DNA of 64,000 bases, from assembly GCA_030248195.1 (NCBI GenBank), contig JASAND010013512.1, positions 1 to 64,000 on the forward strand, given 5' to 3'. A program made the translations under genes and the position numbers. Under the pieces are notes generated by a model. That model saw only the letters and a list, made by a program, of their open reading frames with translations, had not been told where the DNA came from and did no database searches. Numbering within the stretch: the stretch's first letter is position 1; each line of letters starts with the position of its first letter. This document shows positions 32,560 to 42,725 of the stretch, piece by piece. This DNA is from Trissonchulus latispiculum. Its lineage: Eukaryota > Nematoda > Enoplea > Enoplida > Ironidae.

Positions 32560-34850
32560 GTGCTGTATATGCTGGCGAAAATGCGAATTCCGACAACAAG
32601 ATTTCGAAATAAAATCGAGAACGGTATAGACAGGCTGCAGGCATGCCGTAGATAATGTTAAAGCAGCATAAGTACCTTTAAATAGCGAAACTTGAGAAAA
32701 AAGGGGGTCAAGTTTGAAGTTTGAGTCAATGTTGAGCCAATTTTGAGGGGACTTCGGCGAAAATTGCGAATTCCGACAACAAAATTTCGAAATAAATTCG
32801 AGAACGGTAGTTCGACAGGCTGCAGGCATGCCGTAGATGATGTGAAAGCAGCATGAGTAAGTTTAAATGGCGAAACTTGAGAAAAACGGTGGGTCAAGTT
32901 TGAAGTTTAAGTCAATTTTGATCTAATTTTGAGGGGCCATCGGCAAAAATGGCGAATTCCGACAACAAAATTTCGAAATAAAATCAAGAACGGTACTTCG
33001 ACAGGCTGCAGGTATGCCGTAGATGATGTGAAAGCAGCATGAGTAAGTTTAAACAACGAAATTTTAGAAACAAGGGGAGTAGTTTGAGGCAATTTTGATC
33101 CAATTTTGAGGGGCCATCGGCGAAAATGGCGAATTCCGACAACAAAATTTCGAAATAAAATCGAGAACGGTATAGACAGGCTGCAGGCATGCCGTAGATA
33201 ATGTTAAAGCAGCATAAGTACCTTTAAATAGAGAAACTTGAGAAAAAAGGGGGTCAAGTTTGAAGTTTGAGTCAATTTTGATCCAATTTTGAGGGGTCAT
33301 CGGCGAAAATGGCGAATTCCGACAACAAAATTTCGAAATAAATTCGAGAACGGTAGTTCGACAGGCTGCAGGCATGCCGTAGATAATGTTAAAGCAGCAT
33401 AAGTAAGTTTAAACAGCAAAACTTGAGAAAAAAGGGGGGTCAAGTTTGAAGTTTGAGTCAATTTTGAGCCAATTTTGAGGGGTCATCGGCGAAAACTGCG
33501 AATTCCGACAACAAAATTTCGAAATAAAATCAAGAACGGTGGTTAGACAGGCTGCAGGCATGCCGTAGATAATGTTAAAGCAGCATAAGTAAGTTTAAAT
33601 AGCGAAACTTGAGAAAAAAGGGGGGTCAAGTTTGAAGTTTGAGTCATTTTGAGCCAATTTTGAGGGGTCATCGGCGAAAACTGCGAATTCCGACAACAAA
33701 ATTTCAAAATAAAATCGAGAACGGTGGTTAGACAGGCTTCAGGCATGCCGTAGATGATGTTAAAGCAGCATAAGTAAGTTTGAATAGCGAAACTTGAGAA
33801 AAAAGTGGGGTCAAGTTCGAAGTTTGAGTCAATTTTAATCCAATTTTGAGGGGTCATCGGCGAAAAGTGCGAATTCCGACAACAGAATTTCGAAATAAAA
33901 TCGAGAACGGTGGTTAGACAGGCTGCAGGCATGCCGCAGATCATGTTAAAGCAGCATGAGTAAGTTTAAATAGCGAAACTTAAGAAAAAATGGGGGTCGA
34001 GTTTGAAGTTTGAGTCAATGTTGAGCCAATTTTGAGGGGTCATCGGCGAAAATTGCGAATTCCGACAACAAAATTTCGAAATAAAATCGAGAACGGTGGT
34101 TAGACAGGCTGCAGGCATGCCGTAGATGATGTTAAAGCAGCATTAGTAAGTAGGGAAACTTAAGAAAAAAGGGGGGTCGAGTTTGAAGTTTGAGTCAATG
34201 TTGAGCCAATTTTGAGGGGACTTCGGCGAAAATTGCGAATTCCGACAACAAAATTTCGAAATAAATTCGAGAACGGTAGTTCGACAGGCTGCAGGCATGC
34301 CGTAGATGATGTGAAAGCAGCATGAGTAAGTTTAAATGGCGAAACTTGAGAAAACCGGTGGGTCAAGTTTGAAGTTTAAGTCAATTTTGATCCAATTTTG
34401 AGGGGCCATCGGCAAAAATGGCGAATTCCGACAACAAAATTTCGAAATAAAATCGAGAACGGTACTTCGACAGGCTGCAGGCATGCCGTAGATGATGTGA
34501 AAGCAGCATGAGTAAGTTTAAACAACGAAATTTTAGAAACAAGGGGGGTAGTTTGAGTCAATTTTGATCCAATTTTGAGAGACCATCGGCGAAAATGGCG
34601 AATTCCGACAACAAAATTTCGAAATAAAATCGAGAACGGTATAGACAGGCTGCAGGCATGCCGTAGATAATGTTAAAGCAGCATAAGTACCTTTAAATAG
34701 CGAAACTTGAGAAAAAAGGGGGGTCAAGTTTGAAGTTTGAGTCAATTTTGATCCAATTTTGAGGGGTCATCGGCGAAAATGGCGAATTCCGACAACAAAA
34801 TTTCGAACTAAAATCGAGAACGGTAGTTCGACAGGCTGCACGTAAAAAAT
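32560..34850. repeat. Intronic satellite array, ~184-bp unit, 13 copies
   Basis: GCGAATTCCGACAACAAAATTTCGAA recurs about every 184 bp (near 32585, 32769, 32956, 33132, 33316 and on to 34785). Each unit includes AGACAGGCTGCAGGCATGCCG and GGGGGTCAAGTTTGAAG. Units at about 32660-33190 and 34130-34660 match best at a distance of about 1469 bp, or eight units, suggesting higher-order duplication. It fills the intron between the exons at 32504 and 35549. Confidence 0.9.
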
Positions 34851-35020
34851 TCCGATGGATCAAGAAAAACTCTTGGGGAGGGTAGCAAAAATCTCTTGAA
34901 GGCGCGATACCGGAGAAGGACCAATTTTGCCTAGAAATTATAATTATAACTTTGAAAAAGAAAAATGGCAGAAGAGTCACTAACCTTTTTCTGGTGGTTC
35001 AGCAATGACCGTGGGGATTG
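34850..35020 (-). repeat. Segmental duplicate of an exon-intron junction
   Basis: About 170 bp (AAAATTCCGATGGAT, GGAGGGTAGCAAAAATCTC, then CTAACCTTTTTCTGGTGGTTC) repeat at 35398-35597. The copy includes the last ~35 nt of the 35549-35638 exon and its donor but lacks the acceptor side, so it is a pseudo-exon. Confidence 0.8.
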
Positions 35021-35548
35021 AGGCAATTATTTATGAAAAATCAAAATACTGGATTCATATCAGCAATTATTCAGCATTTCGACAAAAGGTGTGACTTTTT
35101 CTGTCAGACTTCTCTGATAAGTAGGAGTCTATAATAGCGCGGAGAACTTCCAAGGGCATTGGCTGCCGTTTTTAAAACCCGTAACAATAATGTACATAAA
35201 TTAACATACAGGAAGAACGGAGAATAAAAAAATGTCGTAAAATGGACAATGATTCGTTTTGTTTTACAAAAATCAAATTTCATCGGAAACTATTAAAATT
35301 ACGCAAAACAGAAATGGTACAATCCTGTTTTACTTTGAAGGCGGGGCAGCGACTTCCTTCCAGGCCTGCTTCGGCTTGCATATCTACCTATTTCTTGCTT
35401 TAATACCCAAAAATTCCGATGGATTAAGAAAAAATCTTGGGGAGGGTAGCAAAAATCTCTTGAAGGCGCGATATCGGAGAAGGACCAATTTTGATTAGAA
35501 AATATAATTATAACTTTGAAAAAGAAAAATGGCAGAAGAGTCACTAAC

Positions 35549-35638
35549 CTTTTTCTGGTGGTTCAGCAATGACCATGGGGATTGAGGCACCGTCAGGGCC
35601 GCAAAGATCACCAGCCGGAGGATCGCCTTTTTCGGAAT
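35549..35638 (-). CDS. Unknown gene, internal exon (30 codons), possible longer variant
   Basis: A TTTTTCAG acceptor and a GTTAGTG donor bound a 90-nt, phase-1/phase-1 exon encoding SEKGDPPAGDLCGPDG through a terminal EPPEK. The frame is also open upstream, and a second acceptor (CTTTCAG) at about 35750-35756 would give a 201-nt exon in the same phase, including NVCHFPGSKRFEQWGLTKG. That extension looks protein-like, so alternative splicing is plausible. The 3' half of the exon with its donor is duplicated at 34983-35020. Confidence 0.6.
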
Positions 35639-35928
35639 CTGAAAAATACAAGTAAAAGCGGATCATTTCATAGGCAGTTCCTTTTGTCAGTCCCCACTGC
35701 TCAAATCGTTTAGAACCAGGAAAGTGGCAAACGTTGAAATAATGATAATCTGAAAGGCGCAAACTTTTTGGCTGGTCATAGATTATAGCCGTTGTCAGGG
35801 GTGATTGGTAGATTGACTGACTGAGACGACCGGTAGATATTAGATTATGAAAAAGAGGGGTCACGCTGTCAGACTGGGTCAAATTTAAAGGACAGGCAAG
35901 AAAATAGTAGAAAAGCAAAATCGCTAAC

Positions 35929-36045
35929 CTTTTTCTGGTGACGATTCAGTGGTTGCCAGAGGGCAGGGAGATCTACCGCCCATGCCAGCTGTTGCAGCAC
36001 AGAGGCCACTACTTTCACCAACGGACGTATTAATTTCCGCAGCAT
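35929..36045 (-). CDS. Unknown gene, internal exon (39 codons)
   Basis: A GTTTCAG acceptor (36046-36052) and a GTTAGCG donor bound a 117-nt, phase-1/phase-1 exon. It encodes AAEINTSVGESSGLCAAT and ends ESSPEK, a disordered-looking Ser/Gly/Thr-rich segment. It ends with the same PEK plus donor context as the next exon, suggesting that the two arose by exon duplication. Further upstream, ATTTTGAAGAAGAAAG after a TTTCAG at about 36501 could be another exon, but its donor is unclear. Confidence 0.55.
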
Positions 36046-36164
36046 CTGAAACATGCAAATAACAGCAGCTCACTAGCGCGATGCGCACCGACGTTAGGCA
36101 GCTAACGTCGACTGTAGCCTCCAGTGCTCAAATTTACTAGTGGCTAGTTTTCTAGTTTACTTTC

Positions 36165-36430
36165 AAAGATTAAAGCAGCATTAGTAAGTTTGAATACCGA
36201 TACTTGAGAAAAAAGGGGGGGTCAAGTTTGAAGTCTGAGTCAATTTTGAGGGGTCATCGGCGAAAATTGCGAATTCCGACAACAAAATTTCGAAGTAAAA
36301 TCGAGAACGGTGGTTAGACAGGCTGCAGGCATGCCGTAGATCATGTTAAAGCAGCATGAGTAAGTTTAAATAGCGAAACTTAAGAAAAAAGGGGGGTCGA
36401 GTTTGAAGTTTGAGTCAATTTTGAGCCAAG
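36165..36430. repeat. Outlying units of the ~184-bp satellite
   Basis: About one and a half units (GAATTCCGACAACAAAATTTCG at about 36269) lie 1.3 kb from the main array, beyond two exons. This suggests that the array was once larger or was moved by duplication. Confidence 0.75.
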
Positions 36431-36685
36431 AAGTCATTAATTACTACATACGATTACAGTCAATTTTAAACCTCTTCAAAGTTTCTTTCTTCTTCAAAAT
36501 CTGAAATATAAAAGTGCAAATTAAGTACAAAATGTCCTAACTAATCCTTACGTATTAGTTTCTGGTGTCATTTCATTTTAAAGGGAGTTTTAACTCCCCT
36601 TTTGTTTCCCTTTCTCTTCCCTTTTTTGGGCCTTTCATTTTTCCGACGCCCAGCTGTCTGGAGAGCAAACGGAGCTCCCAGACAC

Positions 36686-37687
36686 CTTACGTGAATGAAT
36701 CCATTCATACGTTCATTCACGTAAGGTCCCCCACGTGACTACAGAAGTAGTCACAGTTGGCCTCTCCAGCACTAGGCTGGAGGAATGGCTCTGCACTGTC
36801 TCAACATATATGCATAGGTACGTAACTAGTATAGAGGGGATTAGCCCCTGAAAGGAAATTAATCAAAGAAAAATGAAATTTAGGTACTTAGGTGGTTTTT
36901 AGTTGTAGGTAGGATAAAAATGATAATTTTAACTTTGGTTTTAGTTAAGTTACTTAGGTTGTTAAGTTTTAGGGGAGGTCCCCCCTGGACCTCTCGAAGG
37001 GGTCTTTATGTATGTTTTTCTGCGTAATAAAGACCCCTTCTACTGGCCGCTAAGAGGCCTTGAAGTGGCCGCCAAGAGGCCACAACGAGAAGAGGAGGAA
37101 CTTTTGTTCCTCCTAGGATTTATGGGTTCATACCCCGTCTTTGCAAATACAGAAGCAAAGACGGAGGTAAAAAGGGGGAACCCTTAATAAAAAGAAGATT
37201 AAAAGTTCCCCCCTCCCAAAATTAAGGCTAAAAATAGCCTCTAAAACTTACCCTACCAATTAGCAAACTCTTGCTAATTGGTCCAAAAGTCCGAAATTCG
37301 ACTTCCTTTTAAATTTTTTGTCAGTTTTGTTTCCACTTTCCTTTTGGCCTCTTTATTGGGCCTGGGTTGTTTTCGTCTCTGGAAGTGAAACCCCGAGACG
37401 TTTGCTTTTCGCATTTGGGCTCATTCGTCTTAAGAGCCATAAAATCTCCCAAATCTCGCCACTCGAAGTGTGGCCCGAAAAATATTTACTTTGGAGATTT
37501 ATGGCACAGAAGCCATAAATCTAGACTCTTTGGCGGCCCGCGCACGTGGACTACCGTAGGCCACGACTTCGGTAGTCCAATCACAGGTGATTGCAATGAT
37601 CGCACCACACGCGCAGCCAATCAGCTGTAAGGGGAACGAAAGACCGCCCCCAGACAGGGTCTCGACTGGAAATTCGAATTTCCAGTC
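36686..37687. other. String of eight perfect hairpins, copy III
   Basis: Stems and spans: CTTACGTGAATGAA 14 bp (36686-36725); GTGACTAC 8 bp (36735-36754); AAGGGGTCTTTAT 13 bp (36997-37039); AGGAGGAAC 9 bp (37093-37114); CGTCTTTGC 9 bp (37136-37163); CCAATTAGCAA 11 bp (37256-37281); AGATTTATGGC 11 bp (37495-37522); a 24-bp palindrome starting GACTGGAAATTC (37664-37687). All stems are fully complementary. Confidence 0.85.
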
Positions 37688-37881
37688 AGTGTCGGTTGAG
37701 ACTTTAGACAGAGCGGTTGCTCTCCCCCTTTTTGTCCGGTTGTTTGCCGGGGGAAATGCTGTCTTGAAGCCGTTAAATGGAGGCCTAGACATTAGCATTT
37801 CCCCCCTTCCCCCCTTTCCCCTCTTAGGACGCACTTTCTTTTAGGTTGAGATTGCACCGACACTCTAGGCTCACACTGCGA

Positions 37882-37974
37882 CCCCTGTGGACCCTTATGC
37901 CCTCGAGGCGGTCCACAGGGGCAATTCTGCTGCAAATTCTGGGGACCCTTATGCCCTCGTGGCGGTCCCCAGAA
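37882..37974. other. Twin hairpins with a shared apical module
   Basis: 37882-37921 has the stem CCCCTGTGGAC/GTCCACAGGGG. 37937-37974 has TTCTGGGGAC/GTCCCCAGAA. Both enclose the same apical sequence (CCTTATGCCCTCG, A or T, GGCG). The outer stems differ but stay paired. Confidence 0.85.
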
Positions 37975-38139
37975 CCCGATTTCTGAACCTACCGGGGCCT
38001 TAGGGCCCATGACAATCGCACACACCTCTGATAGCTGGGCCTAATCACCCCAGCTTTAGCTTATTTGTTGTGTTTGCACATGTGGAGGGTGTGGGCCTTT
38101 CGCCCCACCCTCTGGGGTTATGTTGGGTGTGGGTTTTCA

Positions 38140-38318
38140 GGTTGGCTTGCGAGTTCCAAGCCCTCGCAAGCCAACCCCAATCATTTTCCGACTTCAGTCC
38201 AAAAACACCATTAGTATCTAATTATTAAGCTTTTGGCAGGGAAAACCGGCTTCCCTCTAATTTAAACAGTGTTGATAGTTTTGTTGTTTTGATAATAATT
38301 GCGATAGCAATTATTATC
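38140..38318. other. Conserved hairpins, copy III
   Basis: 38140-38176: GGTTGGCTTGCGAG/CTCGCAAGCCAACC, 14 bp. 38239-38255: GGGAA/TTCCC with loop AACCGGC. 38291-38318: GATAATAATTGC/GCAATTATTATC. They occupy the same order as three hairpins in copies I and II, the first with entirely different stem sequence. Confidence 0.75.
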
Positions 38319-38526
38319 CGACTTTTGGCTTCCAGAACTTACTCCAAAATTGCACACGCAGAATTCACGCAACACACGAGCAATCACCTGGAAATGGCTA
38401 TGACACGGGCCATTTCCGAATCAGAACGCATGTAGTTAGGGATTAATTAGATTAATTAGCTTAGGTAGTAATTAGTATGGGAATTAGCCCCATTTAGGCT
38501 TTAAGTTATTTTAGTTATCCACTTCC

Positions 38527-38743
38527 GGGTTCCTCATGTAAATACCTTCGCAGAGAAGGTCTTGAGGCCCCGTGATTAACTTTAATTAATATCCTGTGAT
38601 TTGTATGCATGATGGGCACTTCATGTAAACTCCTCCCAGTTGGAGGTGTTGTCGCATGTCCGGAATGAATGAAAGAACGATAATAATTGTATGCGTGGGG
38701 CTACTCATGTAAATACCTCCAGTTGAGGTCTTGAGACCAGCCC
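38527..38743. other. Three tandem UGUAAA internal-loop hairpins, copy III
   Basis: 38527-38571, 38614-38660 and 38697-38743 each read (C/T)TCATGTAAA(C/T), a short stem, a loop, a stem, then usually TCTTGAG. Stems differ (CCTTC/GAAGG, CCTCC/GGAGG, CCTC/GAGG), while the internal-loop strand TGTAAA is invariant. Outer stems such as GGG...CCC and GGGCT...AGCCC also vary in a paired fashion. Confidence 0.8.
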
Positions 38744-39348
38744 AGTAAAATAATAATTAAAATAACTTAATTAGTAGTTAGGTAGGTAGGTATTAACTAA
38801 TAATATTTAGATTAGGTACGTATCCAGGCCAGGAAAAGAGCCCATGTTCGAATCTTGTGTAGTTTATAGCCGATAATTGTTTGTAGTCCAGTCTTGATAA
38901 TTGTCTAGTAGTTCAGAGTTAGTAATTGTTTAGGATTGCTGTTAATCGCTAATTCTGGGACCCCAGAGGCCTGCGTAGGTTATCTTTCTCAAGATGTGGA
39001 GCCTCTGCAAGAAAAGGGTCCAACTTGTGATAGGCAGGTAGATTAGGTAGTTTAGGTTCAAATTTACGTAAGCTCATTTGCATATTCTGTCCTAGGGCTA
39101 GAATTAGGCTGAATACCGTATAATGTGACCAGGTTCGTAGTGCATAGTGTTCTACCAGTTGCAATCAGTTACCAGGTGCAGTTTAGTGCTGTGTACCCGT
39201 GGATTAGAGGGTAACAGTCCATAGTTCAGTGCCCAGTTTTAGTTATAGTCAGTATTGAGCCCTAGATGCTAGAATTGTCAGTACATGAGTTTCTAGATAA
39301 ACGTAGCTAGTTTTAAGTTAGTTTAGTTAGTTAGTTAGTTAGTTTAGT

Positions 39349-40052
39349 TGACTTTAAAAAAACAAAATTTAGAGTGGGAGTCGTTTACCATTCTCCAACA
39401 GCAGGGGTTTCAGATATAAATGGTGCTTTTGAAAATATGATTAGTGCTAAAAGTGGGTGTGGTAACCGCTTTGTCGTAGGCGATTTCAATCAACCAAAAA
39501 TAGACAGGGAAGTGCCTCTTGCTTATGGTGACGAAGAATCTCAACAATTTGTAAACTTCTTTGTTGACAATAATTTTACACAGTTTGTTTTGGAACCAAC
39601 TCATTTTGTGTCTCCATTTAATACGCTTGACTTAGTTTTCGGACCAACAGAATTTAGTGTTTCTGATATTTTTATTGATGAACCACTAGTAACTAGTAGA
39701 CATGGTATTGTGCATTTTCGTCCAAATTTCTGTTTAATCCTAGAAAGTGAAATTGAAGAAGCCAGGGATTATCGAATCGGTGACTATGAAAGTATGTCTA
39801 TATTTGTTTATATGTTGGACTGGAATATAATGTTTATGGGATGTACTAACATTAACGAATACTGGCTGGTTTTTAAAGATGTTTTAACTTATGCTGTTCA
39901 ACAGTTTGTGTCCTTAGTCAATTGCGCCAAAAAAGTATCACGAGTTCCTTTTTCTCCAGAAACTGTCCGACTTTTACGTGAAGATAGCGTCTCTGGAAAC
40001 GTTTCAAGAAATGCAAAATTCCGCACAATAGAAACCTGCATAGACAGCTTTG
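39349..40052 (+). pseudogene. LINE copy 1, endonuclease segment
   Basis: This is the apurinic-like endonuclease region of a CR1/Jockey-type LINE. It shows RVGVVYHSP, VVGDFNQPKID, LEPTHFVSPFNTLDLVF and SRHGIVHF (normally SDH). The N-terminal catalytic portion is missing: the copy starts at the DFKKTKF segment. It is nearly identical to copy 2 (45050-45755). The frame is interrupted at 40052 by a 2669-bp insertion and resumes at 42726. Confidence 0.85.
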
Positions 40053-42721
40053 TGTAATAAAAATGCTTTTTATTATTGTCATAATTGTGGAATTTGTTCA
40101 GTAAAATCGAGTTTTGTATCTAAGCAGCCTCACGAGTAAATAGGGAAAATTAAGGCCAAGTTTTGAAGCTAAAATGTGCCCAGAAGAAGAAAAGGGCTAA
40201 AATCGGCTAAAACCGCCAAATTCAGGCCCAAGGTCCAAGAAATAAAATGAAACGTATCTTGTATGTGATTGCTGAACGATCTCTGGCCCCTGTTTGCCTC
40301 TTTTTCTGCTCATGATGCCAGGTAACTGCTGTAAATAATTAATTGTCCATGACTTGCCGTGAAAACTGTATGTTAGTATCTGCCAAGCCAGAATTGCCCT
40401 GAAACCGGTCGTAAAGCCCAGTAAAATAATAATTAAAATAACTTAATTAGTAGTTAGGTAGGTAGGTATTAACTAATAATATTTAGATTAGGTACGTATC
40501 CGGGCCAGGAAAAAAGCCCATGTTCGAATCTTGTGTAGTTTATAGCCGATAATTGTTTGTAGTCCAGTCTTGATAATTGTCTAGTAGTTCAGAGTTAGTA
40601 ATTGTTTAGGATTGCTGTTAATCGCTAATTCTGGGACCCCAGAGGCCTGCGTAGGTTATCTTTCTCAAGATGTGGAGCCTCTGCAAGAAAAGGGTCCAAC
40701 TTGTGATAGGCAGGTAGATTAGGTAGTTTAGGTTCAAATTTACGTAAGCTCATTTGCATATTCTGTCCTAGGGCTAGAATTAGGCTGAATACCGTATAAT
40801 GTGACCAGGTTCGTAGTGCATAGTGTTCTACCAGTTGCAATCAGTTACCAGGTGCAGTTTAGTGCTGTGTACCCGTGGATTAGAGGGTAACAGTCCATAG
40901 TTCAGTGCCCAGTTTTAGTTATAGTCAGTATTGAGCCCTAGATGCTAGAATTGTCAGTACATGAGTTTCTAGATAAACGTAGCTAGTTTTAAGTTAGTTT
41001 AGTTTTAGAATAGTTGATTCTAGTCAGTTAGGCAGTGTTGAGCAGTGCAGTCCACGATCTATGTCCAGTCCTCTAGTCCAGTCCAGCCTCATTTGCATAT
41101 CTGGCCGGAAACACCAGAACGGCCAGGAAATCGTTCAATCTTGTTCAAATGCACACCAAAATCACCAAATTGTCTGAATTCTGTCTGAAAGCAAAGAACA
41201 GTTAACAAAACACACAAAGCACGTTTTGGGTGTCAAAACCCACTGCTGCTGATAATAGCTGCTGGGGTTTTAATCCCCACCACCGCTGTTTCTAATGGGT
41301 TTTAACCCATTTGATTCAGGTTGCCGCACGTCTGCTGCCTGAGCCAGATCAGTCTGAGTCAGAAGAAGCTAGTCTGTGGTCCGATTTGGAATCAGTGTTC
41401 AGTGCCTTGCTTGTTGTCGCGTGACCGGTCCCTTGTCGTATCTTGCCAGTGTCAGTCAGTTACGGATCCAGTTGATCCAGAAGTTCCAGTCAGTACCTGT
41501 GTCAGGACGGTCCTCGCAGTATCAGTCAGTTCAGTTCAGGAATCTGAAGAGGTAGCTACATTCGGTCTACTTTGACGAAGGTAGAGTGGCAGACAGCAGC
41601 AGAGACAGTCGGCGTAAAACCTGTGAATCAATCCGGGAATCTAACCAAGCCTAGTCTCGAACTGTTTTGAAATCAACACGAATATCTGCAGAAAATGTTC
41701 AGTGGAATCCAGTCTGTTATTGTGATCGTTTTCCCTAACGAAGTTCTTGCTTAAACCGAAGTGACATTTGTACTCTGCTTTAACTTACATAATTATATTA
41801 GTTGTTCAGCCGTTCGACCTTTCGCATTTCATCCGACACTCTTCAGACCGTAACTGTAATTATCCATTTCAGGTACGGACCTCTCGTCTCTCTAAATTCA
41901 GTTGCCTGGGTAGCCGTTACACGGAGGCCCCAGAACTAATCCAAGCCGCCCCTTGTGAGACTATTATAATTTACGTTAATTGTTGGCGTTAATTGGTGTT
42001 AAGTCCCAATCTATTGTTAGAGGGACAGAGCAAGCTAAAGAGGCTACGAAGAAAAGCCTAAGAGTTGAGTTAGTGGCTACGAGTTGAGCTAGTCAAGCAC
42101 ATAGGTTACCTATCCGACCCCGTAGAGTAATCGAGTTAATTGCAGGAAAAGTCCTGGAGACCGTGTGTACCCCAAACCCAAACCAAAACGTAAACCAGTC
42201 AATACTAGAAGGGCAATTCTGGCAGATCATTGTAATCTCTGTTCATTGTACCGTATCCTTGCATTGAACACCGTATCTGCTGGAATTGATAACTACAGTC
42301 TGTGCCTTTGTGTCAATAAATTGTGTGACTTTTAGACTCGTCTTCTGCCTGCGTTTCAGATCATCGTTCCCTGTCTTATCCGAGTTAGAGGATAAGGCTG
42401 CATCAATTGAAAGAGTCGATATAGAGACTATAAACCCCCTGGTGACCCCTCTTCTCAAACGAACTCACGAATCCAAACCCCTACCCGGTCAGCCATTAAG
42501 TACGGTCTGTCAGAACACCACTACAGTCTGTACTTCAATCTAAGTGGAGATCTCTGAATCCCCACGCGACGACCAGTGTTCTAGAGTGCTGATCGGATCT
42601 ACAGGCCGAAGAAGCCTAGCCTAAGCCTAACCGACTACAACAAATCTCACGACCCAAATCAGTTTACTTTCAGCATCAGCCCCAGCCCATAATCGTCACA
42701 GATCTCAGTCACTCTATTACA
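40053..42721. mobile_element. Hairpin-rich family derivative, 2669 bp (TGTAAT...ATTACA, TSD TTTG)
   Basis: It starts TGTAATAAAAATG and ends CTATTACA, flanked by TTTG on both sides (40049-40052, 42722-42725). LINE copy 2 preserves the empty site (AGCTTTGCATTAAAG), so the boundaries are exact. The first 360 bp match 30022-30381; 40415-41004 matches 38739-39328. Later parts share AATGGGTTTTAACCCATTTGATTCAGGT-type blocks with copy I (14540-14565) and CAAACGAACTCACGA near the right end (42457 and 16833). No terminal direct repeats or ORFs with domains are visible. Confidence 0.9.
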
Positions 42722-42725
42722 TTTG

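Larger units (their letters stand above)
36540..39328. mobile_element. Hairpin-rich element copy III (left end unclear)
   Basis: This stretch has the densest run of stem-loops in the window (listed separately) and shares the ordered hairpins of copies I and II, such as GGGAA-AACCGGC-TTCCC and GATAATAATTG. It ends in a (GTTA)n tract joined to LINE copy 1. The last 590 bp (38739-39328) recur at 40415-41004 inside the insertion in that LINE. No protein-coding region was recognised. Confidence 0.65.

Noticed and set aside
32540..34745. Repeated ORFs in the intronic satellite
   Set aside because: They are the satellite unit read in-frame; stops and frameshifts are scattered and no domain is present.
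36480..36512. Further upstream exon of the unknown minus-strand gene
   Set aside because: A TTTCAG acceptor and a Glu-rich open frame are present, but the only nearby donor (GTTTAA) gives an incompatible phase.
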